In this document: positions 1 to 12,400 of the stretch, piece by piece
Numbering within the stretch: the stretch's first letter is position 1
Layout of the letters: each line of letters opens with the position of its first letter
Source: Aralia elata
Lineage: Eukaryota > Streptophyta > Magnoliopsida > Apiales > Araliaceae
Direction: 5' to 3'
Assembly: GCA_034770075.1 (NCBI GenBank)
Contig: CM068378.1
Coordinates: forward strand, 42,746,508 to 42,810,507
DNA: 64,000 nucleotides
Position numbers and translations under genes: made by a program
The notes under the pieces: model-generated
Told to the model about the DNA's origin: nothing
Seen by the model: only the letters and a program-made list of their open reading frames with translations
Databases searched by the model: none

Positions 1-2013
1 ATGACGTTTGGAAAAGGTCGGCATTGATGTCGACGGGGTTTTGAAAGATCGTTTTTATGATGAGCCAATTAACCAGAGTCCGCCCAGTTGGTATATTTGA
101 AATGGATGTACCAACTCATCCGAGTTTTTCGTTTTTTATAAAATCGCTGGCTCATGTGTGACTCCGAATTAATTGGTCTGCGAATCGAGATTCATAGAGT
201 TCGGGGCTTGCTTAAGTGAGGGGAAGGTGTTAGGCACCCCCTCGACTTCCGTGAAACACGGTTACCGAAATCTTGATACTTTCCTATCCTTTAATTCATG
301 AATGTGTGTGTGTATGTCTGCGTGTGTTGTGTGTGTGCCTATGTGAATGTCGTTGTGGGTTTGTATGAAAGAAATCATTTGGATTTTTAGGAAAAACCGT
401 GTTTTTAATTTGAGAACGCTTCGGAATGTCTTTTCGGTATACACGAGAAAGCTTTATTCTTTATGAGAAAGGTTTGATTTTAATTGTCCAAAACTATGAG
501 ATTTTCATTAAATGTCGTTTTGTCAAAACAAGAATTTTAAACCTTCGTCAAAATAGGAATCGAGATCTATACGTTGCTTTCGTGAAACGATCGGCGCAAT
601 TTCTAGAATCTCTTTTCACCCTATGCACGAAGATTTAAATAAAACGTTACTTATTTGTAAAATCATTTTGTGTGATATTTTTGGAAAACGATTTTCTTTA
701 GCTTTCTCGTTAAATTAGGAATCGACATTCGTTAGCACTTCAATCTCTTATCCTCGTGAAGCTAATAACCTAATTCGATTGATTTTATGCAAGTCTTCAT
801 TGTTTAATCTTTGAAATCATTTTTTGTGTCACAAAATCTAATCAAGCATAAACACGCGTCGGGGCTATTACATGGGCATGTAAGCCATCAAAATATCCCC
901 AAACGCCAACAATCACATATTCCATTAGTACGGGGCCTTAAACCCGATTCTCACCTTAGCGTCGTTTTAAGGCCCAACGGTTACATGTTTACAAAACGAA
1001 CATCTTGAAATCTATCACATACACACCAAAACGTCCATCATCGATTCGGACCACGGGTCGCATTCCTAGGCTCACACGAGATTAATACATGCCCACAAAA
1101 TGAATACTACGTAACTAACCCACCCGGATTTATCTAATACACCATAACATCCGGAAATGATGATCTAAATAAATTACACTCAATGAATCACCATAAACAA
1201 ACTAGAAATTCCGTCGATTGGATATCCTCGGGTTATCAGGAAGAATTTTATTCCAACGGAACCTTCACTAATAATCCCTAATCCAAGATTGTTCAACAAT
1301 ATGTATGAAAACTACATCTAATCTAACCAAGTAATATGATATAAATTGCTACAACAAAAGGAAGTTTTTTACCTTGCAAAATGATCTCAAATGAAGGTAA
1401 ATTTGTGTACTTGAATAGGATAAGAAATATATTTTGATACAATCAAAATCAAAGGAGTAAAATTTCTCTCTTTTTTTCTCTCTTTTCTTCCTATTTTTAA
1501 TTGCAAAATCTAGCTATTTTCTCTCTATTTTCCGTGCTTGGCTGCTGCTGAATTCTTCTTCTTCCTCAAAATTTCTCTCCAACTCCCTGTATGCTGTCCG
1601 AAGCTGAGTTTAAATAGGCTGGCCCACCTCCCATCGCACTCAGCTGGTAGTGCTGATTTGCTGGTTTCCCGTGCTGGCGCATTCACTTGGCCGCAGATCT
1701 ATCCGCGGCTAGCGGGCTTGACTTTCTCGATTTTTTCGTGCCACGCCTCGATTTTCGTGCCGCAATGTCAGTTTTTTTCGCTGACAGGCTCGTATTTTAC
1801 AGTCCGGGAATCATTGAGAAGCGCGCCACACCCCTTCCGGGAATGCCACCAAATTCGGATAGCCCTGCTATCATGTCGATTTCGGCTGCAATTTATCATG
1901 GTGGCGTCGAGTGTCCGTACTTTTCCATCTTTTGCTCTCGCAGGCCGATCCATTTGACGAATTTGCCCTCCTGTCAAGGTTAGTATACGAAGTGCAAAAT
2001 TTGGGTGTCTACA
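1..2013 (-). mobile_element. Tat-lineage (Ogre/Retand-like) LTR, cut by window edge
   Basis: This is an LTR read on the minus strand. It matches the two LTRs at 44862-47065 and 53065-55265 along most of its length, with indels; roughly the last 70 bp of the LTR lie beyond the left edge. It starts (minus) at 2013 with TGTAGACACCC. A TATTTAAA box sits at 1616-1609 (minus), about 75 bp downstream of a GCCGC..GCGGC palindrome near 1690-1712. It could be the 5' LTR of an element extending left or a solo LTR. Open frames inside it (1538-1983) are not family proteins and I do not call them genes. Confidence 0.85.
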
Positions 2014-3250
2014 GCTGGTTGAAAATTCGTTACATGGGTAACATTGAATAGCCTAATAAAGATGAACATTGCACTAGTCAAGATAATATGATGAGATGGA
2101 GCGTAAAACGCACTCGTCCAATAGAGAAAGAGAAAAAAAAATGTGAAAACAAGTGATTAGCGGTTTAAGCTTAATTTGAATATCGGTGATCTTATCCTTA
2201 TTTGAGCGTTATGATACTAAGAGTTGAATTTTATCTCTGATTGGTTTGATATATGTTGCACACACACACATATAAGGGTTAAAAGTAGAGCTTAATTGAT
2301 GACAATTAGTTTGTGGATGGTGCGAGAGAAGAGCTTGAGGGCTGCACATACATCATCAAGAAGAGCTTGAGGGCTGCAATTCAAGGAAATTTTTAGCAAC
2401 AAGCTAAGGAGCAAAAAGAGAAACGAATGCCAAATGAAGAGGAAAAGCTAGAGATTGACATCAACCAAGCAAGCAACACATGATTATCTTCTAAATGGGT
2501 TTTATCATCTCTTACTTTCCTTTGAATTTGTAATTCTATTTTATGATGATCACCATGTGTTTGATGTTTTGTTTAGCTACCATGAACTAAAGCTTGTATT
2601 CTAAGATTTCAATGGAACCCAACACATAGTTTGAATTGACTCCTCTCTCTTTGTTATTAATTACTCATTTGTGAATTGAATATCATAATTTATGCTTCAT
2701 ATCTTAATTGCCTAGCTAGTAATTACCGTGGGAACCTATATGAACTTGACGAACGGATTATAGTGTTTAGACATTGTTATGATATCATGCGAAAGTTAAA
2801 TATTATTGTGGGTTATTAATTGAGATTAAGTGACATGTGTCTTGTTGATTATCCTCAATGATAGGTAACTTGATAATATTTAGGATAGACATATACCTAG
2901 ATACCGTGTGCAACCAATGGAGAATCTATTCTTAATGACTTCCTATGTGAAAGTTAGTAATTGAAGGGACGGTAAATGAGATTTAGTGACACTTGTCTTG
3001 TTATTGTTCTTGAAATTGGTCTCTTGATAGTGTGTAGGATAGACATATACCTACATGCTGATGAGTAGGTTTCTGATATTGACTTGTTATTTCTGATTTC
3101 TGAGGGCGGATTTTTATGATGACTGTTGATTATCTGCTTGAGTATGGTTAGTCATGCATATGCATTCATGTTAGTAGTTAGTTAGGTATTCATATGTTAT
3201 GTTTTGTGTTTTTACTTGAGGACAAGCAAAGTTTCGAGTTTGGGGGTATT
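2014..3250 (+). mobile_element. Athila-derived 3' region and LTR remnant
   Basis: No coding region is recognisable. The stretch holds one copy of the 17-nt motif GAGCGTAAAACGCACTC (2099-2115), which also occurs in the 3' parts of the S element and Athila-A. It also holds an Athila-type LTR fragment (about 2320-3060) and ends with a polypurine tract TTTGGGGGTATT at 3239-3250, directly before the LTR start at 3251. The left junction with the Tat LTR is at 2013/2014. Confidence 0.6.
3215..3250 (+). promoter_or_regulatory. Hairpin plus polypurine tract before Athila LTR
   Basis: CTTG-AGGA-CAAG (3215-3226) forms a small stem with an AGGA loop. The polypurine tract TTTGGGGGTATT (3239-3250) follows and abuts the LTR start. 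The tract is the expected plus-strand primer of an LTR element. The hairpin recurs in the same place in other Ty3 elements of this window. Confidence 0.6.
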
Positions 3251-3406
3251 TGATGAGTAGGTTTTAACCTACGAGTTAGATACGTTTTAGCGAGATTCTT
3301 TTCAGTCTTTTAGTGTTTTAGTACCTTTTTATTTGTGTTTATATTTCTTTTGTAGGTTACGGCTGGCTGAGGATCAAAGAAAGCAAAACTGGCTGGGTGC
3401 AGGGCA

Positions 3407-3485
3407 TTCTCGCCGGGGCGAGAAGTCCAGGTATAATTTCCTCACCGGGGCGAGACTTTTGTGAAGGATTTCCTCGCCGGGGCGA
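3407..3485 (+). repeat. CTCGCC-GG-GGCGAG palindrome array
   Basis: Three copies of a GC-rich palindrome lie in an AT-rich LTR. The first (3407-3424) is perfect: arms TTCTCGCC and GGCGAGAA around GG. The second has one mismatch; the third (about 3472-3485) keeps CTCGCC-GG-GGCGAG. The array ends about 115 bp upstream of the TATA box. Confidence 0.8.
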
Positions 3486-3600
3486 GGTTGCGTCTGGTGG
3501 AAAAAAATAGAAGTTGACAATCGGGTACTTTGGAAAGTTTGAAGCTAGGAAGGATTTCAATTGCTATTCTGATAAGGAGTCTTGAGGAGGTTATTGAGGA

Positions 3601-3608
3601 TATAAATA
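3601..3608 (+). promoter_or_regulatory. TATA box of Athila-type LTR
   Basis: TATAAATA in the expected U3 position, about 350 bp into the LTR and downstream of the palindrome array. Assigned by sequence only. Confidence 0.55.
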
Positions 3609-4556
3609 GGGGAATATAACATGGATTGACACACATATTCATACATCTACTCACACGAAGATTGAAGATTGAGAGCTGAGCAAGGAGATAGAGAACCAAG
3701 CCAAGCTTCGTGAAGAATTCAGATTGGAGGACGAAGGATTATATTGAGTTTTCTCTTAATCTTTTTATCCTTAATTTGTAATTATTTATGATGACTTATT
3801 TTGAATTTCTAGTTTCTATTGTCAGTATGAACTAAACCTTTACATTAAGGCTGCAATTGAACCAGTTATATTGATGAATTAATTTTCTATTTAATTTCAG
3901 TTATTCATTCAAGTTGAGCTGTCTATCATATTCCATGCTTAATGTTTAAATTGTTTGGCCAACAATTAGCAGAAAACCTTAGGTGAATTTGGGAGATGCA
4001 ATTTAGGGTTAGAACTGAATAAGATAGCGTGTATTCTAAATTATTTGCAAGTGTTGAATAATTGGATTTGTAAAGTGAATAGGAATATCTCTTTACTGCA
4101 CGTAACAATTGGGAATTGGTGCTTAATGAGTTTAATCGTGTTATTCTGCATAGGAATATCGTAGAGTTAATTGGATTAGATAGATTTATTTGATCACTTG
4201 GAAAAGGGCTTATAAATAAAATTGAATTCCTGTTAACAACTCTAATGAAGTGAATAACTGAATGACGTAGACATATTGATTTATGATATATAATTGGGGA
4301 AATTATAGTCTTAATCTTTTAAATCTGAATTTCAACCTTTGTGATAGTTATCAGTTTTCGTATTAGTTAAATTAGTGTAAATCAAACAACCAATTGGCGA
4401 TTGCTTAATAGAATAGTCATAGTTTAGATTGATAGTGGAGATTTAAATCGTAATAATCCCTGTGGGTTCGACACTCTTTCTTATCACTTTATTACTTGTT
4501 GATCGTGTACACTTGCACGTAATTGTCGTTATCTAAATCGGACAACAATGCCGCAT

Positions 4557-5000
4557 TAGGAAGATTCGAATTTGACCATCGACAGAGGCTTATAAGTAGC
4601 TTTGATTTCTCGGTTGGCAATTCTATGTTGTTAATTAATTCAAATGAGAGAGTTAGGATATTCAAATGAAGTATTGGGGGAAATTGTAATCTTAGACTTG
4701 TTAATATTAGATTTCATTATCTTTTACTTGATTATTATTATCTTAGTCTCTACCAACAACAAAAACATTAAATCATCATTTGTCTAATTAAAATCGAGAC
4801 GATATATAGTTGGTACTTGGGATACACTAGAACAATTCCCTGTGGGTTTGACAACTCTCTTATCACTTTATTACTTGTTGACCGCGTATACTTGCACGTA
4901 TTTTTCGGTTGCCAAATCGACCAACAATACATCCATTTAAATCTTTACCAACTGGCGACTTTATCTAATTGACCCTTCATTAGAATCAACCTTTAAAAAC
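4557..5000 (+). mobile_element. Athila LTR tail remnant
   Basis: Tail end of a second Athila LTR. It repeats the conserved block (CCCTGTGGGTTTGACAAC, then CACTTTATTACTTG and ACTTGCACGT, about 4840-4905). No gene is present. The Tekay-like element starts immediately after, at 5001. Confidence 0.55.
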
Positions 5001-6248
5001 TGTGACGAACGAGAATTTTGTAATTTAATTTAAATATTTATTGAATTAAATAAATATTTTTTAATGATTTAATTGTTCAATTAAATAGTAAATTGATGAA
5101 TTTGTGGTAGATTAATTTAATTATATGTGTTACATTAGTTAAATTGATGTGAAGAATTTTTATATTCAAAGTATGTATTTAATTGAGTTTATTTTATTAA
5201 ATGCATTATTTAAATAAGTATAATGTTATTTCTAATTAATTTAATAATTAATTAGAGATTTAATAATTTGTTATAATCAATAAATGAGAATTTTAATTAT
5301 GTGACTATGTGATTTAATGTGGTATTATTCTATTTTATTTAATTGATTTAAATGAGATTATTTAGTTAATTAAATATGTGACATTAAACTATATAATAAG
5401 CAATTTATTAAAATAAATTAGAAAGGAGGAATAAATGATTAGCCAAATGAGGCCTTAGTGGGAGTTGGTGCCAGTTATTAACTGACACCATGTTCTGTCA
5501 TTTTATTAGTGCGTATTATTTTGTTAAACCAAGTTATAGAGGAAAAGAGAGGAAATCTGTGAAATACAGTGAATTGTGAAGAAAATTAGAGAATTGAGAA
5601 GAAATCTAATCAATTGTTGCATAATCTAAGCACTAATCAAGGTAATCCTTAAATTAAAGTCTTTAATTATGTTTTTCTTTAATTTCTCCATGAACGTACG
5701 TTTTTGAGTTCTCTGTAAATTAAATTCTATGGCTAAATTTTTAATAAATTGATGTAGATGTTTATAAGCATGCATAAATGTATTTTATATGATTTATATG
5801 TGATTTAGAGTAATTAAATCCATGAAATCATGTTTATATTAGAGTTCTGGAATTTACAGAGTAATTATATACGAATATGGCTTAAATGTATGAAATTGAT
5901 GCTTGTTTTGCATGTTAATCGGTTAAATTGATAATTGATTATGTTTATGCATGTAAAAACGAAGAAAACGTAAGTTAAATGGATTGAATTGGTTAAGAAA
6001 CGAATTCATAGTGATTAATTACGTTAACTGTATCAAAACATGATAATAAAGTATAAACAGTGAATTTTTAGCCTTTAAATTGGTTGTTTAGGTTGTCTGT
6101 GATGTTAAAATCATTTCATATATAATGGGTTTTGATTTTATAGCACATATGATGTATGGGTAGTAATTAAATCAGTGAATTATGAAAAACTTTGGCCAAA
6201 TTTGGCATTTTCTGTGTTCTTTGCGAACAACAGATGTCTCGTTTCGAG

Positions 6249-6362
6249 TCCACCGCCCCGACGGTGGAATTACTCTAAGATTGCCGCCCCGGCGGTGTAA
6301 TTGAACTAAATCCTACTGCCCCGGCGGGAAATTTGTGAAGGAAACCACCGCCCCGGCGGTGG
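6249..6362 (+). repeat. CCACCGCC-CC-GGCGGTGG palindrome array
   Basis: Four copies spaced about 31-35 bp. The last (6345-6362) is a perfect 8+2+8 palindrome. The first (6249-6268) is 9+2+9 with one mismatch (G to A). The middle two are degenerate. The 3' LTR carries five copies. Confidence 0.85.
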
Positions 6363-6584
6363 AACAGGAAATTAAAATTTTGCTTCTTTCGTTGTGCTCA
6401 TGTTATGTTACCATGTGCATGTTTTAAACTTAGACTAATGTATTAAATGAATAATAAGATACTATGATGGATGATAAGCAAATACCTATTAATTATCCAA
6501 TGACAATTGAGATATTAAAATGAAATTGGATGAGAATGAATCCTGAAGTGTTTATAATACTATAACTAATTATTGTTACTGCTT

Positions 6585-6590
6585 TATAAA
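6585..6590 (+). promoter_or_regulatory. Possible TATA box, Tekay-like LTR
   Basis: TATAAA about 220 bp downstream of the palindrome array. An alternative lies near 5390 (CTATATAATAAG). Which one is used cannot be told from sequence. Confidence 0.35.
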
Positions 6591-7733
6591 CGGAATGTAT
6601 AGGTTGATTAAGAGCGTGAATTTTAAATTGTAATCTACACACGAGGCAAGTATCTTATCCTTACTTATTATTTTTACGCAAGTTTCTGAACTTCACTCTT
6701 ATATTGAGCAAGTTTCTTAACTCTACTTTTCATTGAGTAAGTTGTAAAACCCTATCTCTCTTTTATGCAAATTTCTATATTCTACTTCATATTGAGCAAG
6801 TTCTTTACTATAATTCGTTCAAGTTCATGAATTCAAATGTGTTATTCTGATTCCTTTTAAGTAATATTTTAGTTATACAGAGTTTATTCGATTGTATCCT
6901 TTGAGATTCAATCTCTTGTTCTCGAATACCTTTCATATTAGATTATTGAACCTTGATCGACTAGCGAACCCTTATTGATTCGACTAGTCCATAGTTGATG
7001 AGCGTTCTAAATTATAGAAATGTTATTGAAGTAAATCCAAACCAAACTTCTTTTGGTGCAGGCTCTGATGTCAAACTGAGATGAACAACCCTTATATAGG
7101 GGATTATTTTACGCGTTAGTGTTTAGATGTTGTGCACATACATGGTACAAAGGGCTGATCCCCCTAAGTATGAGAAGTAAGATCCATATAGTCTTACGAC
7201 TGTTAAAGGTTTAAAGTAGAAATACTTGATAACCTAGGACATAGTTCGTGGTTTTGTGACCCTCAGATGTTCTTTTGATTATTGTATTCTAATCTTGATT
7301 CAAAAGTCGAGTATTCGATTATCCGATATCCATTAATTATTCGCATGTTATTATTATTTTTGTTGTGATACTTGCTGGGCAATTGTTATTCACCCTTGCA
7401 TAATAACATTGCAGCTAAAGTTGAAAGAGTTGATGAGCCATCCACTAGTAAGGGCAAAGGGAAAACAAACAAGTGACGAAGACTTGTTATATTTGTTTAA
7501 ATGATGTTTATGTAATAGACTTAAGTTATGTTTCCGCATTGATGTTTTATTAAGGTTAGATGACCTGGGATTTATTTGTTAAAGATGTTGTAATCCTTTA
7601 ATGGGAGATTTCTATTTTAATTAAGAGTTTTCATTCATATTTGAATGGGTAGTTAGATGTGATGTGATGTATTTGGATAGTGAACATCAAATCCTGTGGA
7701 AACGAAGTACCCGGATTTGGGGGTGTCACAGGT

Positions 7734-7745
7734 TGGTATCAGAGC
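7734..7745 (+). promoter_or_regulatory. Primer binding site, tRNA-iMet
   Basis: TGGTATCAGAGC, complementary to the 3' end of plant initiator tRNA-Met, three bases after the LTR end. It primes minus-strand synthesis. Confidence 0.9.
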
Positions 7746-7961
7746 TGTAGGTTATGAACCTTAAGTGGGAAACCTTAGGGTAGTAGCCTTTTAAGAGTTA
7801 GAAAATATAGTGGTGATAAACTCTTATCGAGTTCTAAGGAATGAATTAAGAAATTCATTAAAGATAATAAAAGACTTTATGTGCTATGTGCTTATGTGTT
7901 AACAACCTATGTGCTGTGACTAGTACCGAGTATTAATTAAAACTTAAACTTTGTTGTCAGG

Positions 7962-8726
7962 ATGTCGGATGTTGGAGGATTCAGTCAGCCTAGGGAGATT
8001 GAGCCCCGAGTGGCTAGAGAAGAGGAGCCCCATGATATCCATGTTATCCGGGAGCAGTTGATAGAGAGAGAGCCATCTCCATCGATCACTGTTGTGGGTC
8101 AGGAACATGAGCCTGAGTTTGATTCAGAGGAGGACTCTGAGGATGTTGAGACAGAGGTTGAGGAGGATGATAAGGATCCCGAGGAGGTACCTCTTACCTC
8201 TGTCGATGTTGAGATGTACGATGCATTGTATGATCGTACCATAGAGTTGCAGGATAGAGTCAGAGACTTGTAGGGACTGGCAAATAGACGTCAAACTCTT
8301 ATAGACCAGAAGAATGAGAAGATTGAGGATCTTGATATATGTCTTGGAGACGTGGAGTGGAAGCTAGTTCAGGCAGAAAGTCAAAAGGAAGACCTGTTAG
8401 CTGAGAATGAGAAGATAAAACTTGAGATTCAGAAATTGAAGGACGACCTGAGTGAGGAGTCAGCGGAACGTACTAGAGCAGAGGATGCTTGGATGAACAC
8501 CGCTCGACGTGCAGAAATTTTCGAAGAAGGCGAACGGGCAAAGAAGGCTAAGATTGAGGAGACAGACTATACTTTTCAGACAGCGATTGATAGGGCCCAA
8601 GATCGAGTTCTCCACTATCCAGTTCAGTTCGAGGACTTGCCATGGTACATGTTGGATCGCAGGACGATGTTCCGTATCATGGAGGAAGAACGCAGGAAGG
8701 CGATTCGACGCCTTAGTAGGCCGTGA
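7962..8726 (+). pseudogene. Extra 5' ORF, acidic and coiled-coil, one stop
   Basis: A 255-codon frame between the primer site and gag, interrupted only by one TAG (8271-8273), readable as CAG changed by one C-to-T. The first ~90 residues are very acidic (runs of E and D around residues 48-70). Residues ~85-190 are rich in heptad-spaced leucine/isoleucine and charged residues, as in a coiled coil. The tail is basic (RRKAIRRLSR). I recognise no family. It may assist gag or be a captured sequence. Its last third is duplicated downstream. Start chosen at the first ATG after the leader. Confidence 0.6.
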
Positions 8727-9242
8727 TAGGAGAAGTATTGAAGTATATGTGTAAATATTTATAGCAGTTAATAATGTAAATTCCAGCGTGGTTATACACA
8801 ATGGAATATGACTATTTAATCCTGAAGATTGTTTGATTTCGAGATAGTTGATGTAAATAGAGCAGAGGATTCTTGGATGAACACCGCTCGACGTGCAGAA
8901 ATTTTCGAAGAAGGCGAACGGGCAAAGAAGGCTAAGATTGAGGAGACAGACTATACTTTTCAGACAGCGATTGATAGGGCCCAGGATCGAGTTCTCCACT
9001 ATCCAGTTCAGTTCGAGGACTTGCCATGGTACATGTTGGATCACAGGACGATGTTCCGTATCATGGAGGAAGAACGCAGGAAGGCGATTCGACGCCTTAG
9101 TAGGCCGTGATAGGAGAAGTATTGAAGTATATGTGTAAATATTTATAGCAGTTAATAATGTAAATTCCAGCGTGATTATACACAATGGAATATGACTATT
9201 TAATCCTGAAGATTGTTTGATTTCGAGATAGTTGATGTAAAT
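8475..9242 (+). repeat. 384-bp tandem duplication
   Basis: Two adjacent copies, 8475-8858 and 8859-9242, almost identical. The unit covers the end of the extra ORF, its stop codon and the following spacer. A short AGCAG identity lies at the joints. The second copy opens a 93-codon frame (8829-9110) that repeats the C-terminal half of the extra ORF. The unit is 128 codons long, but the stop in copy 1 prevents a longer fusion. Confidence 0.9.
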
Positions 9243-9409
9243 AGCAGTGATGCTATCTTTCTATGTTTAAGACTTTTGAATGAATGGAATATTAAAGTTT
9301 ATTTGAAGATGTTATGTGTTAAGTGTTTAAATCTGAATTATTTGAGTTAAGTATTGAACACTTAAGAAATTGAGTGTTGATCTAATAAGCGCATATTCTT
9401 GAACAGAAA

Positions 9410-12400
9410 ATGCCGCCGAGACGCCAACCACGTCAACAAGCTCAGGAGAGCTCTACCAATAACAACAACAATGCCAATGCTAATCTTGTACAGCAGTTGG
9501 TGAACCTTTTAGCTGCAGCACTTACGAATCAGCCGTAAGCTCCACCAGTGACGTCATTTAAGGATTTCAAAGCGGTATGACCGCCAGAATTTAGGGGTTC
9601 CCTGAACCCAATCGAAGCCCAAACCTGGGTGATGGAAATGGAGAAAGTATTTGACGTTGCTAGGGTTAGTGATGACTAAAAGACTGCCTTTGCAACGTTC
9701 ATGCTTAATTCAGAGGCTAGTTACTGGTGGCAAGCAAATAAAGTTCGAGGAGGTCAGGGTGTAATCGCATGGGATATGTTTAAAGAGATGTTCTTTGAGA
9801 TGTATTTTCCGACAAGCTCGCGTAATCAGATGGAGATTCAATTCCTAGAGCTGAAATAGGGTACCATGACTGTACCAGAATATGCTGCGAAGTTTAATGA
9901 GTTGGCTAGGTTCGCAACCTACCAGGTGAACACCGATGAGAGGAAGGCTAGGAGATTTGAACAAGGGTTGAAGCCGTGGTTGTACAGTAAGGTGTCAATG
10001 TTCTAATTGAACACCTTTACCGGAGTTTTGGAAAAGGCGATTATCGCAGAAGGTGGGAGCGATGCTTTGACCAAGTATAACCAGGAGCAGCAAAAGAAGA
10101 AGGGTGAAAATGAGAATAACAAAGCAAGTGGTAGTAACAATGGTGGTCACAATCAGAAGAGGAAGTGGAATGACGGTAGATCTGCTGGAAATCAACAGGG
10201 AGGTCAGACGAGGAAAATGGAAGCGTGTATTACATGCGGAAAGAATCACGTGGGGATATGCCTGAAGGGGAAGAGGGTTTGCTACAATTGTGGTCAGGAG
10301 GGCCACATAGCACCGAATTATCCGAATCCAAAGAAGGGTGCTTGTTTCACTTGCGGATCAAAGGATCATCTGGCTAGGGATTGCCCCAAGAAGGCAGCAG
10401 GAGGAGCAGGAATAGGAGGAAATAGGGAGAATAGTGGTTGTAGCACGTTAACCATAACTGGATCAGCACCAACAAACCGACCTACCGCCAGGACTTTCAA
10501 CATGATCGTGCAAGACACTGTGCAGTCTCGCGATATGGTGTCAGGTATCATTCCGATCAATAATATAGATGCTTATGTATTATTTGATTCGGGTGCTACT
10601 TGTTCATTTATATCCGATGACTTTGCTAAGAACTTAGAACTACCTAAGGAGGAATTAGATTACCCTTTGAACATAGAAATTGCGAATAGGGAGGTAATTC
10701 CTGTTAGGTACGTACACAAGAACTATAGAGTGGACATTAAGGGAAATGTAATGACTGTAGATCTGATCCCAATCAAACTTGGGGAATTTGACGTTGTTTT
10801 GGGAATAGATTGGTTATTCAATTATGGGGCGATAATTGATTGCCAAAAGAAACGTATTAACCTTATGACTCCGTCAAAGGTAGTATTTTATGGCAGCAAG
10901 TCGCCTAGGAAATCGAGTTATCTGACGATGATGCAGGCCAGGAAGTTGTTAAGACAAGGCTGTGTGGGATACTTAGCCTATATAGTTGATACTCGAAAAG
11001 AGAGTCCAAAATTAGAAGAGATACCTGTCGTAAAGGACTTTGTAGACGTCTTTCCAGACGATTTGCCAGGACTTCCCCCAGATAGGGAAGTTGAATTCGT
11101 AATTGATTTGGCGCCAGGAACTACCCCGATATCGAAGGCTCCGTACCGTATGGCTCCAGTAGATCTACAAGAACTTTTAGATAAGAAGTACATTCAACTG
11201 AGCGTGTCGCCGTGGGGAGCGCTGGTGCTATTTGTCAAGAAGAAGGACGGATCGATGCGACTTTACATTGATTATAGAGAGTTGAACAAGGTCACGATTA
11301 AAAATAAATACCCGTTGCCAAGAATCAACGACTTGTTTGATCAATTGAAAGGAGCTAGGTATTTCTCAAAGATAGATTTGAGGAGTGGTTATCATCAGTT
11401 GAAGGTGAGGAAGGAAGATGTACCGAAGACAGCGTTCAGGACTCGTTATGGTCACTACGAGTTTCTGGTGATGTCATTTGGTCTAATGAATGCTCCTGCA
11501 GCATTCATGGACTTAATGAACAGGGTGTTTAAGCCGTTTTTGGACAAGTTTGTAGTAGTATTCATCGATGATATTCTAATTTGTTCCAAAACCAAGGAAG
11601 AGCATGTAGAACATTTGAAGGCGACATTAGAAGCGTTAAGAAAAGAGAAGTTGTACGCTGAGTTTTCAAAGTGTGAATTCTGGATAGAGCGGGTGCAATT
11701 TCTTGGACATGTGATTGACAAGGATGGGATTTCGGTGGATCCGTCAAAGGTTGAGGCAGTGCTTAACTGGGATCAGCCGAAAACACCATCGGAGGTAAGG
11801 AGTTTTCTAGGATTGGCAGGTTACTATAGAAAATTCATTTAGGATTTTTCCAAAATTACGACTCCGTTAACGAATTTGACTAGGAAGGCGGTGAAGTTCG
11901 TTTGGACGGAGAAGTGTGAGGAAAGTTTTCAAGAATTAAATAAGAGGTTGAGTACGGCGCCTGTGTTGTCTCTACCGAATAGCACATGAAATTTTGTGGT
12001 GTACAGTGATGCGTCGCATAAAGGACTAGGCTGTGTGCTTATGTAGAACGGTAAGGTCATTACGTATGCGTCACGACAATTAAAGGACTATGAGAAGGGG
12101 TATCCTACCCATGATTTGGAATTGGCTGCGGTAGTGTTTGCTTTGAAGATATGGAGGCACTATCTTTACGGGGAGAAGTGTGAAATATATACGGACCACA
12201 AGAGTCTGAAATATATTTTTACACAGAAGGATCTGAACATGCATCAAAGGAGATGGTTGGAATTGATAAAAGATTACGACTGCGAAATTTTATACCATCC
12301 AGGTAAAGCGAACGTTGTGGTTGACGCCTTAAGCAGAAAGGGTCGAGAGAAATTGTCTATGATTACTGCTCAGGAGGAGCTAATTACAGTAATGGCGAAA

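Larger units (their letters stand above)
3251..4556 (+). mobile_element. Athila-type LTR
   Basis: It starts TGATGAGTAGG directly after a polypurine tract and ends near ..GGACAACA. No primer binding site follows, so the interior is gone. It contains a palindrome array (3407-3485), a TATAAATA box (3601-3608) and the Athila LTR tail motif with CACTTTATTACTTG and CACTTGCACGTAA (about 4480-4525). The right boundary is uncertain by tens of bases. Confidence 0.7.
5001..7730 (+). repeat. 5' LTR of Tekay-like element
   Basis: Begins TGTGACGAACG and ends GGGGGTGTCACA, 2730 bp, repeated at 14008-16649. It contains a CCGCC palindrome array (6249-6362), a TATAAA (6585-6590) and a run of about five degenerate GAGCAAGTT-type repeats near 6650-6800. 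Confidence 0.95.

Noticed and set aside
1538..1983. Overlapping ORFs of ~100-140 codons
   Set aside because: They lie wholly inside a Tat LTR, cover the palindrome region, and are not open as such in the other two LTR copies.
8460..9185. 241-codon antisense ORF over the tandem duplication
   Set aside because: It mirrors the duplicated sense ORF and spacer; no family features.
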